Positions 1 through 8,518 of a DNA stretch of 64,000 nt are shown piece by piece (position 1 is the first letter of the stretch; every line of letters begins with the position of its first letter). Position numbers and translations under genes: made by a program. The notes under the pieces are model-generated. The model saw nothing but the letters and a program-made list of their open reading frames with translations, searched no databases and had not been told where the DNA came from. The DNA is from Methanosarcina sp. KYL-1 (GTDB lineage Archaea; Halobacteriota; Methanosarcinia; Methanosarcinales; Methanosarcinaceae): assembly GCF_024372725.1 (NCBI RefSeq), contig NZ_VOUA01000002.1, positions 271,039 to 335,038 on the forward strand, written 5' to 3'.

Positions 1-234
1 TCCACCAAGGTGTTCGAATTTGATGTATCCTTTTCCTATGTCATCGTCTGCATTGGCACTAACGTTGACAGCGGTAATATCGAGGTTCGCCTGCGGTGCT
101 GATCTTGCAGGGCCCTGTCCGAAGACGGATGATCCGATTGCTGCGGCGAGGATGACGGTGATTGCGACCATCAAAACCACACCTATAACCGGGGACACTG
201 CGCTATTGTTCTTGAAAATGTTCTTGAGATCCAT
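1..234 (-). CDS. Type IV pilin N-terminal domain protein, partial
   Basis: This is the first 78 codons of a gene running off the left edge. A short charged start (MDLKNIFKNN) is followed by SAVSPVIGVVLMVAITVILA, the class III signal of archaeal type IV pilins (Arch_pilN/DUF1628 family). The prepilin peptidase is expected to cut just before the hydrophobic stretch, which packs into the pilus core. The mature part begins with an NLDITAVNVSA beta-strand-like segment. A GGAGGG ribosome site lies just upstream of the ATG (241-250 on the plus strand). It is divergent from the pilin at 532. The C-terminus is unseen, so subunit type (adhesive pilus or other surface filament) is open. Confidence 0.85.
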   Translation of the reverse strand, partial: MDLKNIFKNNSAVSPVIGVVLMVAITVILAAAIGSSVFGQGPARSAPQANLDITAVNVSANADDDIGKGYIKFEHLGG

Positions 235-531
235 ACTTTTATCCCTCCTGCATAGAGGACTTCAGGCCATAGCCTGACGTACTATAACTGTCTTAAATAT
301 ATTTACGTACAATCCTTAAATTTTATAACTGCAGTTAAAGGTTATTCGTCGTTCGTATATATACTTTGCTAAAGACACAAAAAATATATTAATAAATATA
401 TGAGGAGATACATTTAAAAGAGAGGATTTATATTTTTATTGGATCTCTGAATAATATCCCACAGTCAAGTTAATATTAGAGAAATAACAATACACGAAGT
501 GGAAGAACAATTTTCTGGAAGGTGAATATAC
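235..531. promoter_or_regulatory. Divergent intergenic region between two pilin genes
   Basis: About 300 AT-rich bases separate oppositely oriented pilin genes. TATA-like tracts lie near 290-305 (reading toward the minus-strand gene) and near 383-400 (reading toward the plus-strand gene). No ORF or RNA gene is apparent. The arrangement would allow both pilin units to be controlled from one region. Confidence 0.4.
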
Positions 532-1014
532 GTGGAGGGGAACAAAAAAAAGCGTGCACTTAGCCGTGACTGTCTGGCCGTGTCGGAAGTGATAGGGCAG
601 GTACTCATGGTTGCAATAGTGGTACTTGCCTTCTCTTCAATCTCGCTTGCCGTATTTTCGGATGGTGGGGCTATGAATCCGCCTCATACGCCGCATACGG
701 ATCTGCAGGAGAAAATAGATACTAAGGAAAATACCGTGCAGATATTCCACAGCGGAGGAGAGGCTATTGACCTTGAGTACGTAAAGATTATACTCAATGT
801 CGACGGGCAGCAGGCAGAATTCAATATGTCTGAACCTGCTGTCGAAGTCTTTGATCCTAAAGGCAACCAGCTTTCCTCTGACGACGTCTTTATGCTCGGA
901 GATTACATCGTAATCAACGCCAGCAGTAAAATTAATATTACAGGTGGAAACGCCACTGATCTCTACTTCGTGCACACGGAGTCTCGCCAGGTGATTAAGA
1001 AGGCAATGCTCTGA
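532..1014 (+). CDS. Type IV pilin (Arch_pilN/DUF1628 family)
   Basis: A 160-residue small pilin-like protein. Residues 10-45 carry the archaeal prepilin signature: SRDCLAVSEVIGQVLMVAIV, with the acidic residue just after the predicted cut site and then a single hydrophobic helix. The rest is a predicted beta-rich head with conserved HSGGEAIDLEYVKIIL and ending FVHTESRQVIKKAML. It starts at GTG 532 behind GGAAGGTGA. It is a clear tandem paralogue of the next gene, and the pilin at 4949 shares the same HAGGE/HTPSRQV head motifs. It is probably a subunit of an extracellular filament assembled by a PilB/PilC-like machine not in this window. Confidence 0.85.
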   Translation: MEGNKKKRALSRDCLAVSEVIGQVLMVAIVVLAFSSISLAVFSDGGAMNPPHTPHTDLQEKIDTKENTVQIFHSGGEAIDLEYVKIILNVDGQQAEFNMSEPAVEVFDPKGNQLSSDDVFMLGDYIVINASSKINITGGNATDLYFVHTESRQVIKKAML

Positions 1015-1051
1015 AGAAAATCGGGATATAATTTTGCAGAGGGTGTGTTCA

Positions 1052-2011
1052 GTGGAGGGAAACAAAAAGCACAAGAAACTTACCCGGGACTGTCTGGCGG
1101 TTTCAGAGATAATAGGGCTGGTTCTCATGATAGCGATAGTGGTACTTGCCTTTTCTGCTGTATCGCTTGCCGTATTCTCAGACGGGGGAACAATGAACCC
1201 CCCGCATACGCCGCATATCAACCTGCAGGAAAACATCAACACGTCAGATGACACCGTGCAGGTCTTCCATAGAGGGGGAGAGACTATCGACCTTGAAGAC
1301 ATCACGATAATACTCAACGTTGGGGAGGAGCAGGCAGAATTCGATATGTCTGAATTCCAGGTCCTTGACCCCGAAGGCAACCGGTCCGATGACAGCGTCT
1401 TTACGCTCGGGGATTGCATCGTCATCAACCCCGTCAACAGTAGTGTGGATATCACAGATGGAGACGCTATTAATATCTACGTCGTGCACACAGAGTCCAG
1501 CCAGGTGATTCAGAAGACAGTACTCTGGATAGATTCCGGGGATTTGCCTGAATGGATAACGCCTTATCCTTATGGAAGTGTATATGATAGTCTCGGAGGG
1601 TGGCAGGATGAAGAATTAGTCGATAAAATCGGTGACGGGCTGTTAACAGAGAATGAATTTCCACAAGATGAATATGTATACGAAAACTTTACCTTTGGCA
1701 CAGGTGCAGAGGAGCTAGACATTCCAGAAGGCACATCGTTTATCGAAGTTCGCCTGAAAGTCGTTTATATAAAACACGACAACAGTCCGGAGATTATGTC
1801 ACTGAAAATCTATAATGGATCCCAATGTATCACAATAATGGAAGAGCTCCCCACAAATCTGAATACTGTAGAAATGCCCATTACTGAACACGTAAAAACC
1901 ACTGCAGAACTTGAAAATCTCTTAGTCCAGATATCAACTATAGGGAATGCGGCAGATTCAGCTGATAAAGTGGGCTGGATTGATTTTGTAGGCATCCACC
2001 TGGAGTATTGA
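1052..2011 (+). CDS. Type IV pilin with C-terminal beta-rich extension
   Basis: Residues 1-150 duplicate the preceding pilin (MEGNKKHKKLTRDCLAVSEI signal, then FHRGGETIDLEDITIIL and VHTESSQVI). A further ~165 residues follow that the small pilins lack. This extension ends WIDFVGIHLEY, close to the ends of the proteins at 3105 and 5636, so all three seem to share a C-terminal module. The GTG at 1052 is preferred to an upstream TTG at 1034 because it matches the paralogue's start and has AGAGGGTG seven bases before it. It probably displays a binding or cap domain on the filament. Confidence 0.8.
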   Translation: MEGNKKHKKLTRDCLAVSEIIGLVLMIAIVVLAFSAVSLAVFSDGGTMNPPHTPHINLQENINTSDDTVQVFHRGGETIDLEDITIILNVGEEQAEFDMSEFQVLDPEGNRSDDSVFTLGDCIVINPVNSSVDITDGDAINIYVVHTESSQVIQKTVLWIDSGDLPEWITPYPYGSVYDSLGGWQDEELVDKIGDGLLTENEFPQDEYVYENFTFGTGAEELDIPEGTSFIEVRLKVVYIKHDNSPEIMSLKIYNGSQCITIMEELPTNLNTVEMPITEHVKTTAELENLLVQISTIGNAADSADKVGWIDFVGIHLEY

Positions 2012-2052
2012 AACATGAAGAAGGGAATCCGAATCCGGAGGTTTGAAGACAT

Positions 2053-2982
2053 ATGAAAGAAAAGAATCCGAAAAGTTCACAGGTAAACAAGCCCCTTTTT
2101 CTCCGTTCGGAATCTGCATCGTCAACCGTTGTGGGGGCAGTTTTGCTACTGGCGATCATTGTTATGGTATTATCGGTAATCAGACTTAGCTATATCCCGG
2201 AATGGAAAAACGATGCGGAATATTCCCACATGAATGATGTGTGGGGGGACATGGCAGACCTCAAATCAAAAATCGACTTAATGACCATAATCCTGGCATC
2301 AGACCCAGCTACCTCGAATACTGAAATTACAATGAGTATACCTTTTCACATGGGAGGAGGGGATGTTCCGCTTATAGGACCAATAAAGTCCAGCGGGACT
2401 CTTTCGGTAAACAAGGACAACTGCAATATGACCGTGATCCCTAACGAGGGGAACAAAACGAAAATCCGTTGCGGCACTATAAGCTACAGCTCACAAAACA
2501 GGTATTACGTGGACCAGAACTTTGTATATGAGGGAGGAGCTCTGATCCTTTCCCAGGGAGAACAGTCTTCCATGATGCTTTACCCTTCGATTCGCTTCTC
2601 CAGAGTATCAGCAAAGAAATACAATGTTTCGATACATGCCGTGGAGATCTATAAACAAGGATATATCCCCTCGGACATCGTTTCATCGAATACCGGATGT
2701 TCTCTCCGCCTTACTGGCAGGGAGTTTAAACCCCTCTATGACAGTATGGAAAGCTCCAACGACACAGACTCCTTCACTTTAACGATTAATACTAACTATC
2801 CCGATGCTTGGGACCTGTACCTCAAAGAAACAATGGCAGATGCAAGGGTAACAGATTATGATATTGATAAAAGAGGAAACAGCGTGAGTTTAACTTTCCC
2901 CTCTGGATCAAGTGGAGAGAGCCTGGAAAGGCTCCAGGTGAGTAAGACAGTGATCAAGGCAGAACCGGGAATAGGGATCTAA
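2053..2982 (+). CDS. DUF7289-like pilin-related membrane protein
   Basis: This 309-residue protein has one N-terminal hydrophobic segment (about residues 20-42) preceded by LRSESASSTVVGAVLLLAI, a degenerate prepilin-like signal. It then reads SYIPEWKNDAEYSHMNDVWG, a block repeated almost unchanged in the proteins at 3105 and 5636, and a PFHMGGGDVPLIGP motif also shared by all three. The family is known in haloarchaea and methanosarcinas without a proven role (DUF7289, from recall). Its place behind pilins and the shared signal suggest a minor or tip pilin, or an anchor for the filament. Most of the chain is predicted outside the cell. Confidence 0.75.
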   Translation: MKEKNPKSSQVNKPLFLRSESASSTVVGAVLLLAIIVMVLSVIRLSYIPEWKNDAEYSHMNDVWGDMADLKSKIDLMTIILASDPATSNTEITMSIPFHMGGGDVPLIGPIKSSGTLSVNKDNCNMTVIPNEGNKTKIRCGTISYSSQNRYYVDQNFVYEGGALILSQGEQSSMMLYPSIRFSRVSAKKYNVSIHAVEIYKQGYIPSDIVSSNTGCSLRLTGREFKPLYDSMESSNDTDSFTLTINTNYPDAWDLYLKETMADARVTDYDIDKRGNSVSLTFPSGSSGESLERLQVSKTVIKAEPGIGI

Positions 2983-3104
2983 GCTGAAATTCCTGAGATG
3001 TCCGTTTATCCGTAAGGTCCGTTATCCGTAAGTGAAAATATAAGAAATCAAAGAGCAAACCGGAGAGAGTCCTGACTCGGACAATTATGTAGCAGGATCT
3101 AAAC

Positions 3105-4544
3105 ATGCTCACTTGCATCATTATGAACCAGGAAACAAAAAGAAAAGAAATGGCTCGGAAAAGCCTTTTAAAATCAGAATCTGCCGCCGCAGTTGTAGTT
3201 GCAGCTGTGCTGCTTTTGGGGCTTGCATTTACTTTAATCTCCGTGGTCAAACTAAACTATGTCCCGGAATGGAAAATTGATGCGGAAAAAGACTATAGTT
3301 ATGATGCATGGAGCAATATGGAGGACGTGAAAACCAGAGCCGATCTATTCACCCGGTTCATGGATTCGGATAGCAATTATCCATATGGGCTTTCAGCAAC
3401 TGTTCCTTTCAGCATGGGAGGGGGAGAAATCCCGGTATTCGATCCCTCTAAATCTAACGGTAAGCTTGCAGTAAACACCCAAGGGTGTACAATGAGTATA
3501 ACTCTTGCCAATCATTCAAATGATCCTCGCCCAGTTGACTGCGGAGGCATCACCTATTATTCAGAAAACAGGCAATACCCCGACCAGGTTTTCAGGTACG
3601 AGAACGGAGCCCTTATCCTTGCTCAGGGAAACAATTCTCAGATGAAGCGCGACCCCTTATTTAATATAAGTAAATATATGGGTAATTATACAGTTACCAT
3701 TAATGCCATCAACCTTACTGGAGAAACTGCATCCATATCCTCTAGCACCTTCACCGCCCTGCGTCTTACCGGAGAGTCAATAAAACCTGTTTTCAACAGT
3801 AATGACTATGGCTACCTGAACGAAAGCATAAACTCTTTTAACCTGACCATTTCCACCCACTATACGGATGCCTGGAGTACTTACCTTAACAATACGGCAA
3901 AAGAAGCAAAACTTGAATATGGCATTGATTACAAGATCACCTACCCGGATTCCGACTACGTGTGCCTCTCTTTCCTCCCCACAGACAATAATACTTACAA
4001 CATCTACATCAATCAAACCGTAATCTGTACGGAACTTGGAGGAGGATTCCTGACGGGAGATACCGTTATGAAGCTGGGTAAGTGGTATAACTTCAACACA
4101 GTATCCGATAATGGAGCTGATAGTGGAGTGGATTTATTATCCTTTAAGGATTATGGCACCGTAGTCAGCTTTCCAGCAAATGATCCTTATGATGGCGTTC
4201 TGAACCCCTACTCCAAAGATAATAATGTATTTTATTATGATGATAAGAACACACTGGAACTAACATTTGGTTTTAACGGTTACACGAAACTCGAATCCAA
4301 ACCCACATCAGCAACGATTCGAATGATTTATCACTATACATTTACTAATACTGACCCTGGAAGCGTGCAGGTGGCTGGAGAAAACCTTAGCCCACTGACA
4401 GGACCGAATAATGAGTGGTGTTTATACAACAAAACGACTCCAATAGACATAACCGACCCTTCAGATCTTACACTCGATCTTCAACTCAATTATCAAAACC
4501 CAAAATACATAGAAATCGATTACCTTGCAGTTCGCTTAGACTGA
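3105..4544 (+). CDS. DUF7289-like pilin-related protein with C-terminal module
   Basis: A 479-residue paralogue of the gene at 2053. It has the N-terminal segment LKSESAAAVVVAAVLLLGLA, then KLNYVPEWKIDAEKDYSYDAW, then PFSMGGGEIPVFDP. After about residue 320 it carries an extra domain beginning near GKWYNFNTVSDNG and ending YIEIDYLAVRLD, matching the C-terminus of the protein at 5636. Start ATG 3105 has a weak AGGATC upstream; ATG 3123 is an alternative. It is lower in GC than neighbouring housekeeping genes, as is common for surface proteins. Likely an exported filament-associated protein. Confidence 0.75.
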   Translation: MLTCIIMNQETKRKEMARKSLLKSESAAAVVVAAVLLLGLAFTLISVVKLNYVPEWKIDAEKDYSYDAWSNMEDVKTRADLFTRFMDSDSNYPYGLSATVPFSMGGGEIPVFDPSKSNGKLAVNTQGCTMSITLANHSNDPRPVDCGGITYYSENRQYPDQVFRYENGALILAQGNNSQMKRDPLFNISKYMGNYTVTINAINLTGETASISSSTFTALRLTGESIKPVFNSNDYGYLNESINSFNLTISTHYTDAWSTYLNNTAKEAKLEYGIDYKITYPDSDYVCLSFLPTDNNTYNIYINQTVICTELGGGFLTGDTVMKLGKWYNFNTVSDNGADSGVDLLSFKDYGTVVSFPANDPYDGVLNPYSKDNNVFYYDDKNTLELTFGFNGYTKLESKPTSATIRMIYHYTFTNTDPGSVQVAGENLSPLTGPNNEWCLYNKTTPIDITDPSDLTLDLQLNYQNPKYIEIDYLAVRLD

Positions 4545-4606
4545 CGGAAGAGAAAAAGGCATATGGACACCTATCTTCGGTAACGAAAAGGCGGAAATAG
4601 ATCCAC

Positions 4607-4762
4607 ATGCCTGAGCGATACACCACTCCTTACCCTGCAAAAAGAATTCATTCAGACGGCAGCCCTGAAAATACGGGGTTTTATCGGATTTCCGGCAAAG
4701 AAATGCCCTATAAAATATTTTTGAAGCAGAAAAATTTACTCTTTTTAAGTCTTCAGAATTAG
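4607..4762 (+). pseudogene. fdhD: Truncated 5' copy of fdhD
   Basis: A 51-codon reading frame begins MPERYTTPYPAKRIHSDGS, nearly identical to the start of the intact fdhD at 7625 (MPEKYTTLYPAKRIHSDGR). Weaker similarity continues through GKEMPYKIFL (intact: AKEYPVKLFL) up to a TAG at 4760. The rest of the gene is gone and the next pilin follows. It sits directly after a pilin-related gene, exactly as the intact fdhD does. This suggests that a block containing pilin, pilin-related gene and fdhD was duplicated and the first fdhD decayed. Confidence 0.8.
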
Positions 4763-4948
4763 TTTAAAAAATGAAGGTTGTAAAAGCTTTGTCCCCCAAT
4801 ATCCCCTTTTTTAATATTACTGCGCACAATAACTGGAAGTGAGCAGAATTACAGAATAAAAAAGTTAACAATTCGACGAATGAACTAATATATAACTTTA
4901 TTAAATAAAACTCCTTGAATTTTGAGTGGAGTTTTAGGCGGCACTGGT

Positions 4949-5425
4949 ATGAATAAAAACGGTAACTTACAGTATTTTTCCCGGGATTCGAGAGCCGTTT
5001 CCGAAGTGATGGGAGAAATTCTTCTTGTGGCAATTGTGGTGATACTCCTTTCATCAGTTGCTGCTGTCGTGTATGGCGAGCTGGGAGTGACAGACGTCCC
5101 GCATGTGGAAATTCACGAAAGAGTGAATACCACATATAACAGGATAAAGATCGAACATGCCGGAGGAGAGCCCCTGAAGCTTGACTCCATAAAAATAACC
5201 CTGTACCGCAACGGGGAAAAGTATGATTTTCTGCCCTCTGACCCGGATGTAACATGCAGTTCCGATAACGGGGCCTGGAAATTCGGAGACACCATTGTCA
5301 TCGATACGGACCAGGTACGGAGCATAAAGATGGAAGAAAACGATACTGTAGACCTTTTTTTTATCCATACCCCTTCCAGGCAGGTGCTCCACAAAGTAAG
5401 GCTTTCTGATGCCTGGAAAAGGTGA
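4949..5425 (+). CDS. Type IV pilin (Arch_pilN/DUF1628 family)
   Basis: A 158-residue small pilin. The signal reads SRDSRAVSEVMGEILLVAIVVILLSS, with the cut expected before AVSEV. The head includes IEHAGGEPLKLDSIKITLY and the C-terminal FIHTPSRQVLHKVRL, both recognisable in the pilins at 532 and 1052. ATG 4949 is chosen over a TTG 27 bases upstream; a weak GGCGG precedes it. It heads the second pilin cassette, followed by the PKD-bearing protein and intact fdhD. Confidence 0.82.
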   Translation: MNKNGNLQYFSRDSRAVSEVMGEILLVAIVVILLSSVAAVVYGELGVTDVPHVEIHERVNTTYNRIKIEHAGGEPLKLDSIKITLYRNGEKYDFLPSDPDVTCSSDNGAWKFGDTIVIDTDQVRSIKMEENDTVDLFFIHTPSRQVLHKVRLSDAWKR

Positions 5426-5635
5426 GCAGGCATAAAAAAGAATAAAAATTTTAAAAAGACCTTCAGATTCCGGAAAAACGGAAACAGGACCGGATAAAAG
5501 CAGAAGCAGTTGAACAGAAAAACGGGATAACTGCGCTGCAGCCATTCTTGATAAGACTGAAAAACGGAAGCAGGAAAACAGCCATTGAAAAATAAAATTT
5601 GGATTTATCGGTTCCAAAAAAAGGCAGGAAAAACT

Positions 5636-7612
5636 ATGAAGGCCAGGGCTTCAATCAGGAGGATCGGAGAGTTGGGATCCTCTTTTAAAAAGTCAGAAAA
5701 TGCCGCTGCAATTGCACTTGCAGGCATCATATTGTTTGCAATTGCATTTACAGTTTACACCGCAGTTCAGGTACAATACGTGCCTGAATGGAAAACCGAC
5801 GCTGAGTACGCTCATATGAACGAGGTGTGGGGAGACATGGGGATGGTAAAATCAAGCGTTGACACCCTGGCCGTGCTTATGGACTCGGACAGCTCCGCGG
5901 CTGAGGCAGGGACCTCGATAAGTATCCCTATCAGCATGGGAGGCGGGGCCCTCCCGGTTGTCGGAACCCTTAAATCAGGGGGAACGCTCGCGGTAAATGA
6001 AGACCATTGTTCCGTTGAAATCGATTTTTTTGATGAAAACATACAGGATGAAGAGTGCGACTGCGGAACTGTCGCTTTCCTTTCGGACAACCATTACTAT
6101 ATTGACCAGGCTTTCTGCTACGAAAACGGAGCCCTGATCTTTGAGCAGGACGGCCTATGCTCCATGAAACTCACACCTTCATTCATCAATTTCCAGATAA
6201 AAAATAATGAATCGGAGATTTACCTTAACCCGGTCGAAATACGCGGGGATGCAAACTCCCTGTCAGGAAACACCAGGGGAGGAATCAAACTCTCCACGAA
6301 AAGCTTTACTAAAACCCAGAGCACCACCTCAGAAGGGTTCAGGCTCACAATCACGACTGAATATCCCACCGCCTGGGAAAACTACCTGGACAGCACAGCC
6401 AGGGGAGCCGGCCTCACTTACGGGGACGAGTACGAAATAAGCCGGACAAGCAACTCCGTGATCTTCGCTTACCTGAACCTTGATAATTCGAACGTAACAG
6501 TCCACTGCCGCAACGCCGTAGTTGAGGCTGAAGTCGTAGTAGGCGACGAAGGGAACTCAGCCTGGGAATACGATGAAGAAGACCTGATACTCCCGATTGC
6601 CGACTTTACGGCCAACCGGACATCCGGGACCTCTCCCCTCACAGTCAGGTTTACGGACCAGTCCGAAAATACAGCCTCCCGGGACTGGGACTTCGGAGAC
6701 GGCAACACGTCCTTCAGCAGGAACCCGGTCCACACCTTTACGAGCCCTGGTGATTACACCGTCGAGCTGACAGCCCGCAACGAAAACGGCACGGACACCA
6801 AATCCTTGAGAATCGAAGTTTCGGGTATCCCAAAAATTTACCCTGTAGCCAACTTTACCGCCAAACCCACTAACGGCCCGATACCACTTATAGTGCAGTT
6901 CAACGACACTTCCACAGGAAACCCGACCTCCTGGCTCTGGGAATTCGGAGACGGCAGCACGTCCAACACCAAGAACCCCATGCACGCCTATTCCGTTGGA
7001 AATTTCCCAGTAAGGTTGACAGTAACCAATGCTAATGGAACTGATACGGAAATCAAGGAGAATTATATTAATGCGGGTATTCTGCTGACCGAAAAATGGT
7101 ACACCTACAACAACGTTTCCATAAGTGGAGACTCGACGATTGATGTGGAAGCTCTTAAGGACTACAATTCAAGCATTGAAAGTTACTTTGTGCCCGGAGG
7201 AGCAGAAATAAATGAACTTATAGAAGGGTATGTGCCTGTAAACAACACTAATTCTGCTTACATAGATAAAGAGGGAGATCTTGAATTGAACTTTGATTTC
7301 GTAAACTTCTACGAAACGGGTTCAAACATCTCAAGTGCAACGATTGTGATAGTTTATGCATACGATAGAGCAGATGACACGGGCAAAAACAATCCGATGC
7401 CAGAAATTGTAATAAAACTTCAGAATGAAGTGCTGACTACAATAAGACAGAATACATTAGTAGACAGCAAGTGGTATGTATTTAGAGATACGCTTTCTTT
7501 TGATACTCCACCTACCGCTTCAGAAATAACATCCCAACTGAAAATCGACATAAATGGAGAAGCTAAAGAAGGGGTATTCCTAATTGATTACATAGGAGTG
7601 TATCTGAGCTGA
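5636..7612 (+). CDS. Pilin-related surface protein with two PKD domains
   Basis: A 658-residue protein with the same N-terminal half as the DUF7289-like genes (membrane segment near residues 25-50, VQYVPEWKTDAEYAHMNEVW, SMGGGALPVVGTL). Two PKD repeats follow: roughly residues 320-400 (DWDFGDGNTSFSRNPVHTF) and 403-485 (WLWEFGDGSTSNTKNPMHAY). PKD domains are Ig-like folds common in archaeal surface layers. The last ~170 residues match the C-terminal module of the 3105 protein, ending LIDYIGVYLS. ATG 5636 with GGCAGGA before it is preferred to an upstream TTG. The PKD pair looks inserted between two modules that adjoin in the paralogue. Probably an adhesive or structural surface component. Confidence 0.8.
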   Translation: MKARASIRRIGELGSSFKKSENAAAIALAGIILFAIAFTVYTAVQVQYVPEWKTDAEYAHMNEVWGDMGMVKSSVDTLAVLMDSDSSAAEAGTSISIPISMGGGALPVVGTLKSGGTLAVNEDHCSVEIDFFDENIQDEECDCGTVAFLSDNHYYIDQAFCYENGALIFEQDGLCSMKLTPSFINFQIKNNESEIYLNPVEIRGDANSLSGNTRGGIKLSTKSFTKTQSTTSEGFRLTITTEYPTAWENYLDSTARGAGLTYGDEYEISRTSNSVIFAYLNLDNSNVTVHCRNAVVEAEVVVGDEGNSAWEYDEEDLILPIADFTANRTSGTSPLTVRFTDQSENTASRDWDFGDGNTSFSRNPVHTFTSPGDYTVELTARNENGTDTKSLRIEVSGIPKIYPVANFTAKPTNGPIPLIVQFNDTSTGNPTSWLWEFGDGSTSNTKNPMHAYSVGNFPVRLTVTNANGTDTEIKENYINAGILLTEKWYTYNNVSISGDSTIDVEALKDYNSSIESYFVPGGAEINELIEGYVPVNNTNSAYIDKEGDLELNFDFVNFYETGSNISSATIVIVYAYDRADDTGKNNPMPEIVIKLQNEVLTTIRQNTLVDSKWYVFRDTLSFDTPPTASEITSQLKIDINGEAKEGVFLIDYIGVYLS

Positions 7613-7624
7613 GAGGGAGGAAAT

Positions 7625-8359
7625 ATGCCTGAAAAATACACCACCCTATACCCTGCAAAAAGAATCCATTCCGACGGCAGGACCGAAGCCACGGAGGTAT
7701 TGCTTGCAAAGGAATACCCCGTTAAACTTTTTCTGGACGGGAAAGTATATACCACTCTTTTTGTCTCACCCATGGAGCTGAAAGAACTTGCTGTGGGGCA
7801 CCTTATCACGGAGGGGGTTATCAGCTATGGAGAGATTGCAGGAATTGAAGTGCAGGGCAATGAAGTTCATGTCCTGACCCGGAAAGATGCAAAAACTCCC
7901 CATTCCCGGACAACAAAGACCGAGACAGAGATTTTCATAAACTCAGATGCTGTTTTTGATGCCAAGGCCATCTTTGCAGGCATCGAACACCTTGAATCCG
8001 ATGCCTACAAGCTCACCAGAGGGACCCACCTTGCAGCCCTTGTGGATGGGCAAGGAAAACTCGTAATCCAGATAGTCGATGTCGGAAGACACAACGCCGT
8101 GGACAAGGTTGTGGGTGCTGCATTTCTCAGAGGGCTTGACCTCTCAAAGCTTTACCTGCTCTCAACCGGCAGGCAGCCCGCGTACATGGTCACAAAAGCT
8201 GCAAGAGCCGGAATCCCACTTGTCGCCACAAAAGCCGTGCCCTTTGATTCGGGAGTTGAAGCCGCAAAAAAAGCAAACATGGGCCTTGTGGGCCAGCTAA
8301 GGAAAGAGTCAATGCTGGTATTTGCCAGCGAGTGGCGGGTAAGGGTTCACAAAAATTGA
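7625..8359 (+). CDS. fdhD: FdhD family protein lacking active-site cysteines
   Basis: A 244-residue FdhD homologue. FdhD proteins pass sulfur from a cysteine desulfurase to the molybdenum/tungsten bis-MGD cofactor of formate dehydrogenase. Conserved blocks seen are LKELAVGHLITEGVI (residues 52-66), LTRGTHLAAL (130-139), VDVGRHNAVDKVVG (151-164) and AGIPLVATKAVPFDSGV (195-211). The protein contains no cysteine, whereas the characterised enzyme uses a CxxC loop in the middle; here that stretch reads HSRTTKTETEIF. It may bind cofactor without transferring sulfur, or do something else. A GGGAGG ribosome site precedes the ATG. A truncated copy lies at 4607. Confidence 0.85.
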   Translation: MPEKYTTLYPAKRIHSDGRTEATEVLLAKEYPVKLFLDGKVYTTLFVSPMELKELAVGHLITEGVISYGEIAGIEVQGNEVHVLTRKDAKTPHSRTTKTETEIFINSDAVFDAKAIFAGIEHLESDAYKLTRGTHLAALVDGQGKLVIQIVDVGRHNAVDKVVGAAFLRGLDLSKLYLLSTGRQPAYMVTKAARAGIPLVATKAVPFDSGVEAAKKANMGLVGQLRKESMLVFASEWRVRVHKN

Positions 8360-8375
8360 AGAAAAAATGATCAGT

Positions 8376-8518
8376 CCTCTTGAGGGAGCGAAGCGACCGA
8401 AAAGGACCCCGTGCTGTTGCACTTGCAGTGCAACTCCCAGTAAATCTTCGATTTACTGTGCTGCCGAAGCGGAATTCGGCTGCTTCAACTCTGCGTTTAG
8501 AGCACGCCCTTTGTGCTC
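8376..8518. repeat. Cluster of hairpins between convergent fdhD and hisB
   Basis: Four clean stem-loops lie side by side: GTTGCAC/GTGCAAC (8416-8434), AGTAAAT/ATTTACT with loop CTTCG (8439-8457), GCCGAA/TTCGGC (8463-8480) and GAGCAC/GTGCTC (8500-8518, reaching into the hisB 3' end). A fifth weaker one, CCTC/GAGG, is near 8379-8388. Being palindromic they would form on either strand. They could act as a two-way transcript end for the convergent genes, or be a copy of a dispersed structured repeat. Confidence 0.6.

Noticed and set aside
637..1455. 272-codon minus-strand frame opposite two pilin genes
   Set aside because: The pilin signals on the plus strand are unmistakable and the minus-strand product has no recognisable features.
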